DNA of 57,627 nt from Levilactobacillus namurensis DSM 19117 (GCF_001434785.1 NZ_AZDT01000062.1:1-57627), one strand, 5' to 3'. Shown: positions 37,437-47,029, counted from the first letter of the stretch. A program made the numbers and translations. Notes: generated by a model not told the origin, from the sequence alone.

Positions 37437-37594
37437 AACCATTCATCCGGTCATTAATTCCTTTATGCCCCCAACGCAGAATATGACCAGCTTTGCTTTC
37501 CCTTTTGCAACGGCTAGGATGAAACTCTGGTATTCCTTTCTCCGTCCTCGTATGATGAAGATAATTCATTTTACTTAGAAAGGTGGGTCACCCT

Positions 37595-37840
37595 ATGCCC
37601 CAATTTCTCTTGATTCTACTCCTTTTAATGGCTTACGCCCTATTACAAACGCTAATTGACGACTTTCGGGTCGACTATCCCCACTTCTTCGCTCACGCTT
37701 GGATCACTCCCGGGATTTTCCTAGCCTTCTCCACGTACGGGATCCTAATCATCTACGGTTGGCATCTCTGGTCGGTGGTCGTCTTGCTGCTGCTCAACTT
37801 AGCCGTCGATGGGACCATCTTTCACCGTCGTCAGTCGTAA
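37595..37840 (+). CDS. Small three-helix membrane protein
   Basis: From ATG 37595, eight bases after AAAGGTGG, the product is 81 residues and very hydrophobic (FLLILLLLMAYALLQTLIDD, then GIFLAFSTYGILIIYGW and SVVVLLLLNLAVDG). The GTG at 37583 lies inside the binding site. No family is recognised. It converges on araA and shares the bidirectional terminator at 37893-37935. Confidence 0.65.
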   Translation: MPQFLLILLLLMAYALLQTLIDDFRVDYPHFFAHAWITPGIFLAFSTYGILIIYGWHLWSVVVLLLLNLAVDGTIFHRRQS

Positions 37841-37892
37841 CCGTTTTCTACATATTATATCCTCATTTTTCAGTCACCTAACGCACTACGCA

Positions 37893-37935
37893 AAACAGGC
37901 AGGAAGCTCCCCACACGAGAGTTTCCTGCCTGTTT
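37893..37935. terminator. Bidirectional terminator of the araBDA operon
   Basis: AAACAGGCAGGAA pairs with TTCCTGCCTGTTT around a 17-base loop, placed between the converging small membrane protein gene and araA. Confidence 0.88.
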
Positions 37936-37983
37936 GATTAGCGTTTTATCGGCGACCCGGACGGCCACTGCTGGCAACTAAAG

Positions 37984-39408
37984 CTACTTGATGAACGCCT
38001 TGTTCATGTTCATCATCGTCGCAAAGTCTTCCATTTGTTCTTCCGTCAAGGAGAAGGACAGCATGGTGTGGTGACCACCACCGGCCTGCATCCAAGCTAA
38101 GGCGCCTTGCTTCAAACCAACCTTTGGCGTCCAGAGTTGCTTAGCAACTGGCAGCTTAGGCGTTTCAGCTTCTGGCTTGTGGGCGTCAACGGCGTAACCG
38201 ATCATCTTAAAGTTGTCCCGGAAGTCTGAAACCGTCACATCAATAGCGTCACCTTCAGAACCCGTGAAGACCAACCGTGCTGGGTCCGCCTTACCACCAA
38301 TGTCCAATGGGTGAACTTCAACCCGTGGCTTGTCACTGGCAATCGATGGGTCAACTTCCAACATGTGTGACCCTAAGATGGCTTCGTGGCCCTTCCGAAG
38401 GTCCAGCGTGTAGTCTTCCATGAAGGCCGTTTGCTTGTTGTGGGACATGATCTTCATGACCCGACCCAAGGCAGCCGTCTTCCAGTCACCTTCAGCACCG
38501 AAGCCGTAGCCGTCGCGAATCAAGAGTTGGGCAGCTAAGCCAGGTAATTGTTCCATACCGTAGAGGTCTTCGAAGTTGGTGGTGAAGGCCGTGTAACCGC
38601 CCTTTTCCAAGAACCGCTTGATCCCTAAGTATTGGGCTAATTGAACGCGAACGGAGTGCTTGTAAGTTTCCGCATCGTTGTCGCCTTGAACCATTTCATA
38701 ACGGGATTCCAAGTCAGCGTATTCCTTGTCCACGTCGGCATCGGAGACCGCGTTGATTTCCTTAACCAGGTCACCAATTCCGTAGTAGTCGACCGTCCAG
38801 CCCATTTGAATCTGTGCTTGGACCTTGTCGCCTTCCGTAACGGCCACGTTCCGCATGGTGTCACCAAAGCGGGCAACCTTAACCTTGAAGCTTTCGTTGT
38901 AAGCAACGGCAACGTCTTCCCAACGTGCAATCTGTTCTTGCACGTCTTCGTCACCCCAGTAGCCGTAAACGATCTTGTTGTTCTTCTTCAACCGGGCGTT
39001 GATGTAGGCGTATTCGCGGTCACCATGGGCACTTTGGTTCAAGTTCATGTAATCAAAGTCAATGGTGTCGTAAGGGATGTTGTTTAAGTATTGCGTTGCT
39101 AAGTGCAACAATGGCTTCTGCAACAGTTCGGTCCCCCGGATCCAGTTCTTAGCTGGGGAGAACGTGTGCATCCAAGTAATCACACCGGCAACCTTGTCGT
39201 TGTAGTTAACTTCCTTCATGAACTTGGTAATGCCATCGGCCGTGGTCATGACGTCTTTGAAGACCACCTTGTAAGGCAACTTGCCGCTAGCGTTTAACTT
39301 GTCGGCAATGTCCTGGGCATCCTTAGCAACGGACTTTAATTGTTCTTCACCATACAGGTGTTGTGAACCGGTAACAAACCAAAACTCGTAATCTGGAACT
39401 GATAACAT
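37984..39408 (-). CDS. araA: L-arabinose isomerase
   Basis: The 474-residue enzyme converts L-arabinose to L-ribulose in the cytoplasm with a divalent metal. The start [20 protein letters not shown] is the AraA signature, and conserved metal-site segments ([16 protein letters not shown], the [14 protein letters not shown] region, and [10 protein letters not shown] with its histidines) are present. Length is normal. It is the last gene of araB-araD-araA, 47 bases after araD. The reverse of the pathway order in the operon is typical of lactobacilli. Confidence 0.97.
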   Translation of the reverse strand: MLSVPDYEFWFVTGSQHLYGEEQLKSVAKDAQDIADKLNASGKLPYKVVFKDVMTTADGITKFMKEVNYNDKVAGVITWMHTFSPAKNWIRGTELLQKPLLHLATQYLNNIPYDTIDFDYMNLNQSAHGDREYAYINARLKKNNKIVYGYWGDEDVQEQIARWEDVAVAYNESFKVKVARFGDTMRNVAVTEGDKVQAQIQMGWTVDYYGIGDLVKEINAVSDADVDKEYADLESRYEMVQGDNDAETYKHSVRVQLAQYLGIKRFLEKGGYTAFTTNFEDLYGMEQLPGLAAQLLIRDGYGFGAEGDWKTAALGRVMKIMSHNKQTAFMEDYTLDLRKGHEAILGSHMLEVDPSIASDKPRVEVHPLDIGGKADPARLVFTGSEGDAIDVTVSDFRDNFKMIGYAVDAHKPEAETPKLPVAKQLWTPKVGLKQGALAWMQAGGGHHTMLSFSLTEEQMEDFATMMNMNKAFIK

Positions 39409-39455
39409 AACAGAAACACTCCTTTTAAAAAGTTGTTAGATTGATTGAATTGAAA

Positions 39456-40184
39456 CTACTCGCGCGCAGCGTGATCCTTAGACTTCGCATTGTTTTGACC
39501 GTAGTAGGCGTTGGCCCCATGCTTCCGGTAGTAGTGCTTATCCAAGAGGTACTGTGGCAACTCGGAGTTTGCCCGAGTCAACTGGAGGGTGTGGTAATCC
39601 TCACCCGCAACGACTTCCAACACCTTAGCGTTGTAGACCGCCTTGGCTGGCGTCGGACCCCAAGCGAAGGGACCGTGTTGGCTGACTAGCGCTGCTGGCG
39701 TGGCTTCGTAATCCAAGCCCCGTTCCTTGAAGGTCTTCACGATGGTCTTCCCCGTGTTCCCTTCGTAGTCGGATTCGATTTCTTCCTTAGTCAACGCATC
39801 CGCAGCGGGAACGTCTGTGAAGAACGTGTCCGCGTGCGTGGTGTTCATGGCTGGGATGTCCATCTTAGCCGCCGCAAAGGATACGGCCCAAGGTGAGTGG
39901 GTGTGAACGATACCCCCGATATTCGGGAAGGCATTGTACAGCACCGTGTGGGTTGGCGTATCGCTGGAAGGGTTCATGTCCCCTTCAACGACTTCACCCT
40001 TCAAGTTCACCACGACCATGTCGCTAGGCTTCAAGTCGTCGTAGTCGACCCCGGAAGGCTTGATAACGAACAAGCCCCGGTCACGGTCGATACCGGAAAC
40101 GTTCCCCCAAGTGAACGTAACCAGATCTAATTTCGGTAATTGCATGTTGGCATCGTAAACCTCTGCCTTTAATTTCTCTAACAT
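39456..40184 (-). CDS. araD: L-ribulose-5-phosphate 4-epimerase
   Basis: A 242-residue class II aldolase-fold epimerase that makes D-xylulose-5-phosphate for phosphoketolase. The zinc site is visible in VHTHSPWA, with the preceding GDMNPSSDTPTH motif, and the dimer-interface and active-site segments near KHYYRKHGANAYYGQ follow. It sits between araB (23 bases upstream) and araA. Ribosome binding site GGAGA precedes ATG 40184. Confidence 0.95.
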   Translation of the reverse strand: MLEKLKAEVYDANMQLPKLDLVTFTWGNVSGIDRDRGLFVIKPSGVDYDDLKPSDMVVVNLKGEVVEGDMNPSSDTPTHTVLYNAFPNIGGIVHTHSPWAVSFAAAKMDIPAMNTTHADTFFTDVPAADALTKEEIESDYEGNTGKTIVKTFKERGLDYEATPAALVSQHGPFAWGPTPAKAVYNAKVLEVVAGEDYHTLQLTRANSELPQYLLDKHYYRKHGANAYYGQNNAKSKDHAARE

Positions 40185-40207
40185 TCTTTCGAAATCTCCT
40201 TTGCTGA

Positions 40208-41812
40208 TTAATCGGCTAAGCGGTCAACCGCTTGTCCTTCGATGGCTAATCCTTGCTTGTAGTTGGCGATAAAGGCGTTAGACCCCTTAACACCCGCTGG
40301 GTCCGGCGCTAGCGTCGTACTCTCAGGATCCGCAAAGACTTGCTTATCCAAGTAGTCTTCCAGCGTCTCACCGGCGGCTTTGTTCTGAACGTAGAAGCCC
40401 AGAACCGCCATCCCCCATGGACCACCCTCACTAGCGGTACTCATGACCGTGATCGGCGTGTTCAGGGAATCGGCTAAGACCTGTTGCCCCACCTTAGGCG
40501 TCCGGAACAACCCACCTTGAGCGATCAAGGAATCTAGGTGGATGTGTTCTTCGTTAGCCAAGATGTCCATCCCAATCTTCAGAGGGGCAAAGGCCGCGTA
40601 CAACTGGGTCTTCACGAAGTTGGCCAAGTTAAAGTGGCTGTTCGGCGTGCGGACAAAGAGTGGCCGGCCCGCCGTCATCTTGGTGATGTTCTCACCAGAT
40701 AAGTAACTGTAGTTCAGCAACCCACCGGCGTCGGCATCCCCTTCCGTTGACTTGTTGAACAGGGCACCGTAGAGTTCATCCGGCTTCAACTCAACACCAA
40801 TACTCTGAGCGAATTCCTTAAAGAGGTTGACCCACGCATTGATGTCTGATGAACAGTTGTTGGTGTGGACCATGGCAACGGGTAACCCCGTTGGCGTAGT
40901 CACTAGGTCGATATCGCGGTGAACCGCCTTCATCGGTTGGTCCAAGACCACCATGGAGAAGGCTGAGGTCCCAGCCGAGATGTTCCCGGTCCGTTCCCGC
41001 ACCGCGTTGGTCCCGACCATTCCAGTTCCAGCGTCCCCTTCAGGTGGGGCCATCACACTACCGGCCGTCAAGTTGCCCTTAGGGTCCAATAACTTGGCCC
41101 CATCAGTGGTCAACTGACCAGCAGCTTCGCCCGCCACCTTAACGGCAGGTAAGATATCTTGGATGTCCCAGAGGTATTGGCGAACCGCCTTCAAGCCCCG
41201 GAACTGTTCTAAAAAGTCGTGCCGGTAAGTCTTGGTCTCGCTGTCAATTGGGAAGATCCCGGAGGCGTCCCCGATACCGACGACCTTTTCGCCGGATAAT
41301 TGCCAGTGAACGTAACCCGCTAACGTGGTCATGAAGGAAACGTCCTTCACGTGATCTTCTTGATTCAAGATGGCTTGGTATAAGTGCGCAATACTCCAGC
41401 GTTGTGGGATGTTGAAATCGAACAACTTGGTCAGGTCATCAGCGGCCTGTTCCGTGATGTTGTTCCGCCAAGTTCGGAATGGAACCAGTAACTGGTCGTC
41501 TTGGTTGAAGGCCATGTAGCCGTGCATCATCGCACTGACCCCAATCGAACCAATCTTAGTCAAGGTCACGCCGTATCGGTCGTGTACTTCCGTAGCCATA
41601 GCTTGGTAACTGGCTTGGATGCCCGTCCAGACCTTCTCTAAGGAGTAAGTCCACACGCCATCCTTTAATTCGTTTTCCCATACGTAGCTGCCGGCTGCGA
41701 TGGTCTTAAAATCAGGTGTTACTAAGACTGCTTTGATCCGCGTAGAACCTAATTCGATTCCCAGGGATATGTTACCGCTTTCAACGGCTTGAGCAATTTC
41801 TTCCGCACTCAT
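40208..41812 (-). CDS. araB: Ribulokinase (FGGY family)
   Basis: I start at ATG 41812 (MSAEEIAQAVESGNISLG), nine bases after GGGAGG, giving 534 residues. The enzyme phosphorylates L-ribulose. The N-terminal ATPase strand GIELGSTRIKAVLV, the substrate-loop region around GVSAMMHGYMAF, and the FGGY C-terminal domain with GNISAGTSAFSMV and ALIAQGGLFRTPK-type segments are visible. It heads the araBDA operon. AraR-like boxes and a promoter lie upstream (41870-42103). Confidence 0.95.
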   Translation of the reverse strand: MSAEEIAQAVESGNISLGIELGSTRIKAVLVTPDFKTIAAGSYVWENELKDGVWTYSLEKVWTGIQASYQAMATEVHDRYGVTLTKIGSIGVSAMMHGYMAFNQDDQLLVPFRTWRNNITEQAADDLTKLFDFNIPQRWSIAHLYQAILNQEDHVKDVSFMTTLAGYVHWQLSGEKVVGIGDASGIFPIDSETKTYRHDFLEQFRGLKAVRQYLWDIQDILPAVKVAGEAAGQLTTDGAKLLDPKGNLTAGSVMAPPEGDAGTGMVGTNAVRERTGNISAGTSAFSMVVLDQPMKAVHRDIDLVTTPTGLPVAMVHTNNCSSDINAWVNLFKEFAQSIGVELKPDELYGALFNKSTEGDADAGGLLNYSYLSGENITKMTAGRPLFVRTPNSHFNLANFVKTQLYAAFAPLKIGMDILANEEHIHLDSLIAQGGLFRTPKVGQQVLADSLNTPITVMSTASEGGPWGMAVLGFYVQNKAAGETLEDYLDKQVFADPESTTLAPDPAGVKGSNAFIANYKQGLAIEGQAVDRLAD

Positions 41813-41869
41813 CTGCTTAACCCTCCCGAACACATATCGTGAATTCGTTATTTATCTCTCAGTGACTTT

Positions 41870-41898
41870 AGTATCACATTTTTATTCGCATAAATCAA
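41870..41898 (-). promoter_or_regulatory. araBDA promoter
   Basis: On the minus strand TTGATT (41898-41893) and GATACT (41875-41870) are 17 bases apart, about 60 bases before the araB start. Confidence 0.65.
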
Positions 41899-41909
41899 GA
41901 TATTTTTAT

Positions 41910-41924
41910 ATTTGTACGGATTAT
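41910..41924 (+). promoter_or_regulatory. AraR-like operator, proximal to araB
   Basis: ATTTGTACGGATTAT shares the ATTTGTAC half of the Bacillus AraR box. It lies 11 bases upstream of the araB -35. Confidence 0.6.
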
Positions 41925-42043
41925 TTATGGGGATTTCTGCTAATTTATAACTCGTGTATCCGGTATCTCTAACCATTTGGTCCCGCTATTATCCGCGTCA
42001 TTTCGGGAAACGTAGCATAAATTTTTCTGAGATTTCATCCCGT

Positions 42044-42057
42044 TTATACCGCTTACA
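42044..42057 (-). promoter_or_regulatory. cre-like site upstream of araB
   Basis: On the minus strand TGTAAGCGGTATAA matches the cre consensus TGWAANCGNTNWCA except at one position. A CcpA site here would give catabolite repression of araBDA. Confidence 0.45.
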
Positions 42058-42090
42058 CCTAAATTCGTTGAATTGTCGCCGAGACCCACT

Positions 42091-42103
42091 TATCCGTATA
42101 AAT
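42091..42103 (-). promoter_or_regulatory. AraR-like operator, distal
   Basis: The minus-strand sequence ATTTATACGGATA resembles the proximal box in 11 of 13 positions. The two boxes are about 180 bases apart, compatible with co-operative looping as known for Bacillus AraR. Confidence 0.5.
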
Positions 42104-42105
42104 AA

Positions 42106-42137
42106 AAATCGTCTCCCAAAATTTCGGAGACGATTTC
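42106..42137 (-). terminator. Terminator of the GPH-AraC-hydrolase operon
   Basis: AAATCGTCTCC pairs with GGAGACGATTT, followed on the minus strand by a T-rich run, eight bases after the hydrolase stop. Confidence 0.85.
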
Positions 42138-42144
42138 AACTATG

Positions 42145-44511
42145 CTAATCTTTCGTGATAAATCCCTGCATCGTGTCATAGATCACCGTTGGCGCCGTAG
42201 ACTGACAAGATTGGTGCCGGTGCACGAACTTCACCTGACGGGGGTACGGTGCCAGGTTGGTGACTTCGTACTGGGTCGGTGACAGCTGATTCAACCGGCC
42301 ATTGACCACGGCTAAGTCGCCATTCGCCCGCTGGTACAGGTAAGCCGTCTGCCCAAAGCCCTTCAGGTAGGCCGCCAATTCTTCCCCCATGTCCCAATCG
42401 GCCTGGCCCGTATCCCCATCCGGGAAGAGTCGGCTATAGATGCCGCCATCTTGGGCAAAGGTCGATTGACCGAACCGGTTACGGGAAAGGTCCGGTCGGT
42501 TGATGTTAGGACCCGCGATACTGTAGGTCGACGCCGCTTCCCCCGCAGCTAACGGGTTGGCAATTGTGGTCGCGTGACTGTCGTACATGTACAGAACGCC
42601 CACAAACGCCCGGTACGCGCCTAGCAAAAGCGCGTCGTCATCGAGGACCTCATACGCGTCCAGGGCTGAGGCTGCGGTAATCCCGCCCCACAGTGAATGA
42701 ATCATGTAGGACTGAGCTTCCCACCAACGGTCCGGGGCTTGGCTCCGAAAATCATTACTGTAGCCGATGTTGGCCTTCAAGAGCTCCGCATACCGCCGGG
42801 CTTCCTTCAGGTAACCCGCGTTCGCTAAAGCCCCGGTCGCCGGACCAAAGCCCGCATTGTCGTAGAAGTGTTCCGTGATCGCCGCCTGGTAGTCCTGACT
42901 ATGGGCTGCGACCCGTTGCGTGGCCTCTTCCCAACATTGTTTGATCTGCTGGTATTCGGCGGTCAAGCCATGCGTCTTCAGGTCCGCCAATAGATCGTTA
43001 ATGTAGAGGAAGTAGACGCCCAGCATGTGGGCCTCTTCCTTGGCACGAACGGAGGTGTGCAGGTCGGCATTGACCCGCAGGTTAAAGACCTGGGCCGCCC
43101 ACTTCAGGTAAGTCGCTGCTGAATGCAACGCCAGGGTCGATTGGTCAAACTGAGCTAAGAGGTAGTACACGTGGCCGATGTACTCGAAGTCCATGTCCCG
43201 GTAAAAGTCCCCGTACAAGTTGACGGGCTTCAAAAAGTCGCCATCGGTAAACCACTTGTTCTTCACATAGTTCACCGCACTGGCCTCGACCTTGCGGACC
43301 TGTTCGACGGTCTGATCCGTCCGGTGTAAGAGGTTCGCCTGTAGAATCAGGCTGAGCTTCCCTAACGATTCCCCCTGATTCGAGATTGGGGTAAAGGCAT
43401 CTTGAGGTTCCGCGGACTTCCCGTTATAGGCGTGGTCCGTTAACCAGGCTACCCGAGTCTCGACCAGGTCTCTGACCGAATCCATCACGTTGAAGACCAC
43501 TAAGTCTTCCCGACCATCCGTTAAGGTCACGTGGAGGCAGTGCTCGCCCATCCCACTGATCAGGGTCCGTAACCAGCCATCCCGGTAATCATCCGTTACG
43601 TCCCGTTCCACCATCTGACCGGCGGCTTGGTGCACCAGCGTCAAGCGTTCGAGGTGGTGACCCGCTGGGACGGTGATGTGGATATTGGTCATTTGCCCGG
43701 TAAACAGGAGTGGGTCGTAGGTGATCTGGGGGTGTCCGTTCAGCCCCGCCACCCGTTGGAAATCATCCGGTGTGGTAAACGGCTGGAGGACAAACTCCCA
43801 TTGTTGCGTCATTTGTGGTGCTAAGGTTACCCAATCTGAACTATAGATCCAGTCGTTCTTGGGCGCCTGGCCGGCTGCGTAACCGCCAGCCAAGACCAGT
43901 TGATGGAACAACAGCCCATCCAGCGACGGCGAAACGTTCTCGAAGAACCGGTTGGTCCATTCATTATAGGTGCCGACCGACCGCATCTCACCGGCCGTCT
44001 GGTACAGGCCCAGGTTCGGTCCCTGGTTATCCCGGCGGACGCCCGCCAACTTCGTGAAGTTCGCGGAGATGCTGGGAAAGACGGCCGCCGAATCGGACAT
44101 GTTCCGGTGAACGTTCTTGTCCCGGAACATCACGTAAGCTAATGACGCCCAAACACCCAGGTTAGTCAACGTCACGGGCTCTTCGGTCGGGTTCTGCAGG
44201 TCGATCGCCCAGACCACCCGTTGGTCCTCCAGACGATAACGCTCCGTCAAAACCAAATCTGCGACTAGGTAGGTCACGGTCACCTGTTGGTCTTCCGTGG
44301 TCACTTGGGGCTGGTAATCGTAACTGCGATAGACCCGTCCCCCGATGGTCAGGGTGAACTCACCAAAGAGCTTATCCTGGTCCGGATAGCCGATCTGTTC
44401 GAGATAAGCTGGGTCAATCACCCAGTTCATCTGGTGGTCGTCCGCACGGTTCTGTAAGTTGACCACGTCACCACGTGCGTTGACCGCTAACTTAAATGCT
44501 GCTGATTTCAA
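42145..44511 (-). CDS. Putative large glycoside hydrolase, unclassified
   Basis: From TTG 44511 (eight bases after GAGGAG) the protein has 788 residues and no signal peptide. The N-terminal third is beta-rich, resembling the beta-sandwich of several glycosidase families. The C-terminal half shows repeated alpha-helical pairs (GKLSLILQANLLHR, ALANAGYLKEARRYAELL, RWWEAQSYMIHSLWGG) suggesting an (alpha/alpha)6 barrel. It resembles proteins labelled DUF5695, though I hold this lightly. The AraC gene overlaps or abuts its start, and a GPH transporter heads the operon, so an intracellular role on an imported arabinose-containing oligosaccharide is likely. Acidic candidates are unassigned. Confidence 0.7.
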   Translation of the reverse strand: MKSAAFKLAVNARGDVVNLQNRADDHQMNWVIDPAYLEQIGYPDQDKLFGEFTLTIGGRVYRSYDYQPQVTTEDQQVTVTYLVADLVLTERYRLEDQRVVWAIDLQNPTEEPVTLTNLGVWASLAYVMFRDKNVHRNMSDSAAVFPSISANFTKLAGVRRDNQGPNLGLYQTAGEMRSVGTYNEWTNRFFENVSPSLDGLLFHQLVLAGGYAAGQAPKNDWIYSSDWVTLAPQMTQQWEFVLQPFTTPDDFQRVAGLNGHPQITYDPLLFTGQMTNIHITVPAGHHLERLTLVHQAAGQMVERDVTDDYRDGWLRTLISGMGEHCLHVTLTDGREDLVVFNVMDSVRDLVETRVAWLTDHAYNGKSAEPQDAFTPISNQGESLGKLSLILQANLLHRTDQTVEQVRKVEASAVNYVKNKWFTDGDFLKPVNLYGDFYRDMDFEYIGHVYYLLAQFDQSTLALHSAATYLKWAAQVFNLRVNADLHTSVRAKEEAHMLGVYFLYINDLLADLKTHGLTAEYQQIKQCWEEATQRVAAHSQDYQAAITEHFYDNAGFGPATGALANAGYLKEARRYAELLKANIGYSNDFRSQAPDRWWEAQSYMIHSLWGGITAASALDAYEVLDDDALLLGAYRAFVGVLYMYDSHATTIANPLAAGEAASTYSIAGPNINRPDLSRNRFGQSTFAQDGGIYSRLFPDGDTGQADWDMGEELAAYLKGFGQTAYLYQRANGDLAVVNGRLNQLSPTQYEVTNLAPYPRQVKFVHRHQSCQSTAPTVIYDTMQGFITKD

Positions 44512-44527
44512 ACTCTTCAACTCCTCT

Positions 44528-45439
44528 TTAAGGGTTACACTCGGGAACTTGCCGATCATTCGGGACCACAGTCAGGTTGGTCTGCGCCCGCCGGTACTGC
44601 GTCGGGGCCATCCCCGTGTACTGCTTGAACACTGTTGAGAAATAATAGATATTTTGGAACCCCACGTCTTGGGCGATTTCCGTCTCCGACATGGTGGTGT
44701 TCAACAGACACTTCTCCGCCTCTTCCATCCGGTACTGCCGGAGATACTCTGTCGGGGTCAAGCCCGTAGTGGCCTTCAACGTCCGAATCAGGTGGTTCGG
44801 GTGGAAATGAAACTCCCGACTCAGCGTGGCACTGGTGATCTTTTCATTGAAGTGGTCCCGTAGGTAGCGTTGCAACTGATCGGAGAGCTGGACCATGGCC
44901 GACTCCTGTTGCGACTGAACCTGAATCTCCTGCAAAACATCGATAAAGAGCTGCTGGGCTTGCCAGAACCCGTACGATTCGGTGGCCTCACTGTTCTTAA
45001 AGATCTGCCGGGTCATCTCGGCCAGCCGGTGGGGATGGCGCATCTTGACGTGTTTCGCCAGATACAGCGTCTCGACCGGGGTGTAGTGGTGCAACGTCGG
45101 AACGTTGATCACCGAGCCCATGGGGACCAGACTGGTCTGTTGCTCCCAACGACCGGTCACGTAAAAGTGCAACCAATAATACGCGGTGTCTTCCGTTACC
45201 ACGTGCCAAGAATAGTGGTGATGCAGGGGCCGCAAGATGAACATCTCGCCGGCCTTGACCGTATAGTTCACCCCGTCTTCAGCAATGTACAGTTCCCCCT
45301 TTTCCATCAGCATCAGGATAAAGAACTGTAAATGATGCCGGTTGGGATGCCGGTCACCCGCGTGAAAGGTCGCATACCCCCCTTCAATAAAGGTTGGTAG
45401 CGGCAAACACGAAATGGAAATGTAGGCTGGTTGTGCCAT
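44528..45439 (-). CDS. AraC family transcriptional regulator
   Basis: The 303-residue protein has an N-terminal cupin sugar-binding domain (HHLQFFILMLMEKGELYI, then GEMFILRPLHHHYSWHV). The C-terminal pair of helix-turn-helix motifs follows (KITSATLSREFHFHPNHLIRTLK and SETEIAQDVGFQNIYYFSTVFKQYTG, each broken). It is transcribed between the GPH transporter and the hydrolase, 31 bases after the transporter gene. It is most likely an activator of its own operon and responds to the imported sugar. Its probable target region is upstream of the transporter (46914-47029). Confidence 0.9.
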   Translation of the reverse strand: MAQPAYISISCLPLPTFIEGGYATFHAGDRHPNRHHLQFFILMLMEKGELYIAEDGVNYTVKAGEMFILRPLHHHYSWHVVTEDTAYYWLHFYVTGRWEQQTSLVPMGSVINVPTLHHYTPVETLYLAKHVKMRHPHRLAEMTRQIFKNSEATESYGFWQAQQLFIDVLQEIQVQSQQESAMVQLSDQLQRYLRDHFNEKITSATLSREFHFHPNHLIRTLKATTGLTPTEYLRQYRMEEAEKCLLNTTMSETEIAQDVGFQNIYYFSTVFKQYTGMAPTQYRRAQTNLTVVPNDRQVPECNP

Positions 45440-45470
45440 GCAATCACCCCTCTATTCTTAATGTAACGCG

Positions 45471-46844
45471 CTAGTCTTCGACCGTCCCCCGCTTAGCGGC
45501 TAAGGTCTCCCGAATACTAGTTTCTTGCTTTTCAAACCGGCCGTAGAAGATCATGATCAACGCCCCAATGACGAAGAAGATGGCTGGTAAGTAACTGATA
45601 CAGAACCGAATGGCGCTTAAGGCCGCATCGGTCTGGGTAGCGCCGGCCTGGTACCCGGCCTTACTCAAAATCACGGACGGTGCCCAGCCACCAAAGCCGG
45701 ACCCCATCTTGATGGCGAAGGAACTCCCGATGGCCGTTAAGAACCCACTGGCCCGGATACCGTTCTTCCATTCCCCGTAATCAACGGTGTCAGATAACAT
45801 CGCGAACGGCATGGAGACGGAAATCCCAGTTCCGACGGAGGCAATCGCCCAAGCAACACCTAACGCGATCAGGGACTTCCCCGTGAAAGCAATCAGGACT
45901 TGACCAAAGGCGGCTAAAATTAAACCGAACATCAGGACCCGCGTCTTACTGAACTTCTTAACTAAGAATGGAATCAGCAGCATCCCAATGATTTGGAACA
46001 TCACTAACCCGTTCAAGACGGAAGCGAACCCCTTAACGCCTAAGTTGTACTGCGTGTAGTAAACGACCACGGCGGACCGGGAAGCGTTCCCTAACCAGTA
46101 GAAGATAAAGGCAATGACCAAGATGAACCACGGCCAGTTGCTCTTAGCGGCCCGAATACTATCTATGATTGGTAAGGACTTTTGACGTTCCGTGTTGATT
46201 TCCTTGGTGTCAAAGAACGCAAACATCAAGAGTGCAAAACCAACGATTGCTAAGGCAATCGCCGTATTCCGCCAACCAGCGGTTTCGTTGCCGCCACCTA
46301 AGACGGCCACGAAGGTCAGGGTAAAGCTCGCGGTGATGAAGAACCCAATGTTCCCCCCGATCATCCGGGTACTGTTCAACTTAATCCGTTCGTCCGAATC
46401 GTTACTCAAGTTCGGCAGGATGGAACTGATCGGTGTCCCGACCCCGGTATACGAAATCCCGAAGAGTAAGTACGTGATCATGGCCCACCAGAACTTCCCG
46501 GTGGCACTTAGGTCCGGACTCATGAACATCAGGACGAAGAAGATAGCGAACGGAAAGGCCATCCATAAGAAGTACGGTCGACTCTGGCCCCACCGGGTAT
46601 GGGTATGGTCGATGATGAAGCCCCAGACTGGTGCGTCGAAGGCGTCTAAGACCCGGGCGGCCAGTAAGATGGTCCCGGCGGCAGCGACGCTCAATCCAAA
46701 GACGTCGGTGTAGTAATACAGAATAAACGTGGTGACCGTCGTGTAGAGTAAATTCCCCGCCATATCCGTACTGGCAAACGCGAGCATCCGGTGAAACGGG
46801 ACTTTAGCGTCCGTCTTCATGGCTTCTGCAACTTGACTTTTCAC
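45471..46844 (-). CDS. GPH family glycoside/pentoside:cation symporter
   Basis: This 457-residue, 12-helix transporter belongs to the melibiose/lactose permease-like GPH family. Characteristic stretches are DAFDAPVWGFIIDHTHTRWGQSRPYFLW, broken by reading, and GTPISSILPNLSNDSDERIKLNS. It lacks a C-terminal IIA domain, so PTS control is not direct. The start is GTG 46844, eight bases after AGGAGG. It heads the operon with AraC and the large hydrolase under the promoter and cre at 46914-46959. Arabinose oligomers or arabinosides are plausible cargo. Confidence 0.9.
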   Translation of the reverse strand: MKSQVAEAMKTDAKVPFHRMLAFASTDMAGNLLYTTVTTFILYYYTDVFGLSVAAAGTILLAARVLDAFDAPVWGFIIDHTHTRWGQSRPYFLWMAFPFAIFFVLMFMSPDLSATGKFWWAMITYLLFGISYTGVGTPISSILPNLSNDSDERIKLNSTRMIGGNIGFFITASFTLTFVAVLGGGNETAGWRNTAIALAIVGFALLMFAFFDTKEINTERQKSLPIIDSIRAAKSNWPWFILVIAFIFYWLGNASRSAVVVYYTQYNLGVKGFASVLNGLVMFQIIGMLLIPFLVKKFSKTRVLMFGLILAAFGQVLIAFTGKSLIALGVAWAIASVGTGISVSMPFAMLSDTVDYGEWKNGIRASGFLTAIGSSFAIKMGSGFGGWAPSVILSKAGYQAGATQTDAALSAIRFCISYLPAIFFVIGALIMIFYGRFEKQETSIRETLAAKRGTVED

Positions 46845-46913
46845 AATAGTTTCCTCCTTAGAAAAGCGTATTTATAAAAACGCACTGCAAAAAGAGTCTC
46901 CCACCACATTTTT

Positions 46914-46927
46914 TGATAACGGTTACA
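46914..46927 (-). promoter_or_regulatory. Perfect cre site at the GPH operon promoter
   Basis: On the minus strand TGTAACCGTTATCA matches TGWAANCGNTNWCA at every position. It begins four bases after the -10 box and so covers the start point, the classical repressing position for CcpA. Confidence 0.85.
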
Positions 46928-46930
46928 TTA

Positions 46931-46959
46931 AAGATAGCGAAAACCCTGGGATAGGTCAA
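46931..46959 (-). promoter_or_regulatory. GPH operon promoter
   Basis: TTGACC (46959-46954), 17 bases, TATCTT (46936-46931) on the minus strand. Confidence 0.7.
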
Positions 46960-47004
46960 CTCTTACTGACTCACGCTTCTATCTGCCTATAATTTAACCT
47001 ATAT

Positions 47005-47029
47005 TGGTAGCGCTAACAATCCGATTGTT
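47005..47029. promoter_or_regulatory. Candidate activator site upstream of the GPH promoter
   Basis: A cre-like palindrome (TGGTAGCGCTAACA, 47005-47018) abuts the inverted repeat AACAATccgATTGTT (47015-47029), 50-70 bases before the -35. The AraC protein encoded in the operon is a candidate binder. The neighbouring region to 47100 has nothing else. Confidence 0.4.

Noticed and set aside
37390-37578. 62-residue plus-strand frame after the first small membrane protein
   Set aside because: It runs through the terminator at 37404-37436 and has no plausible start site.
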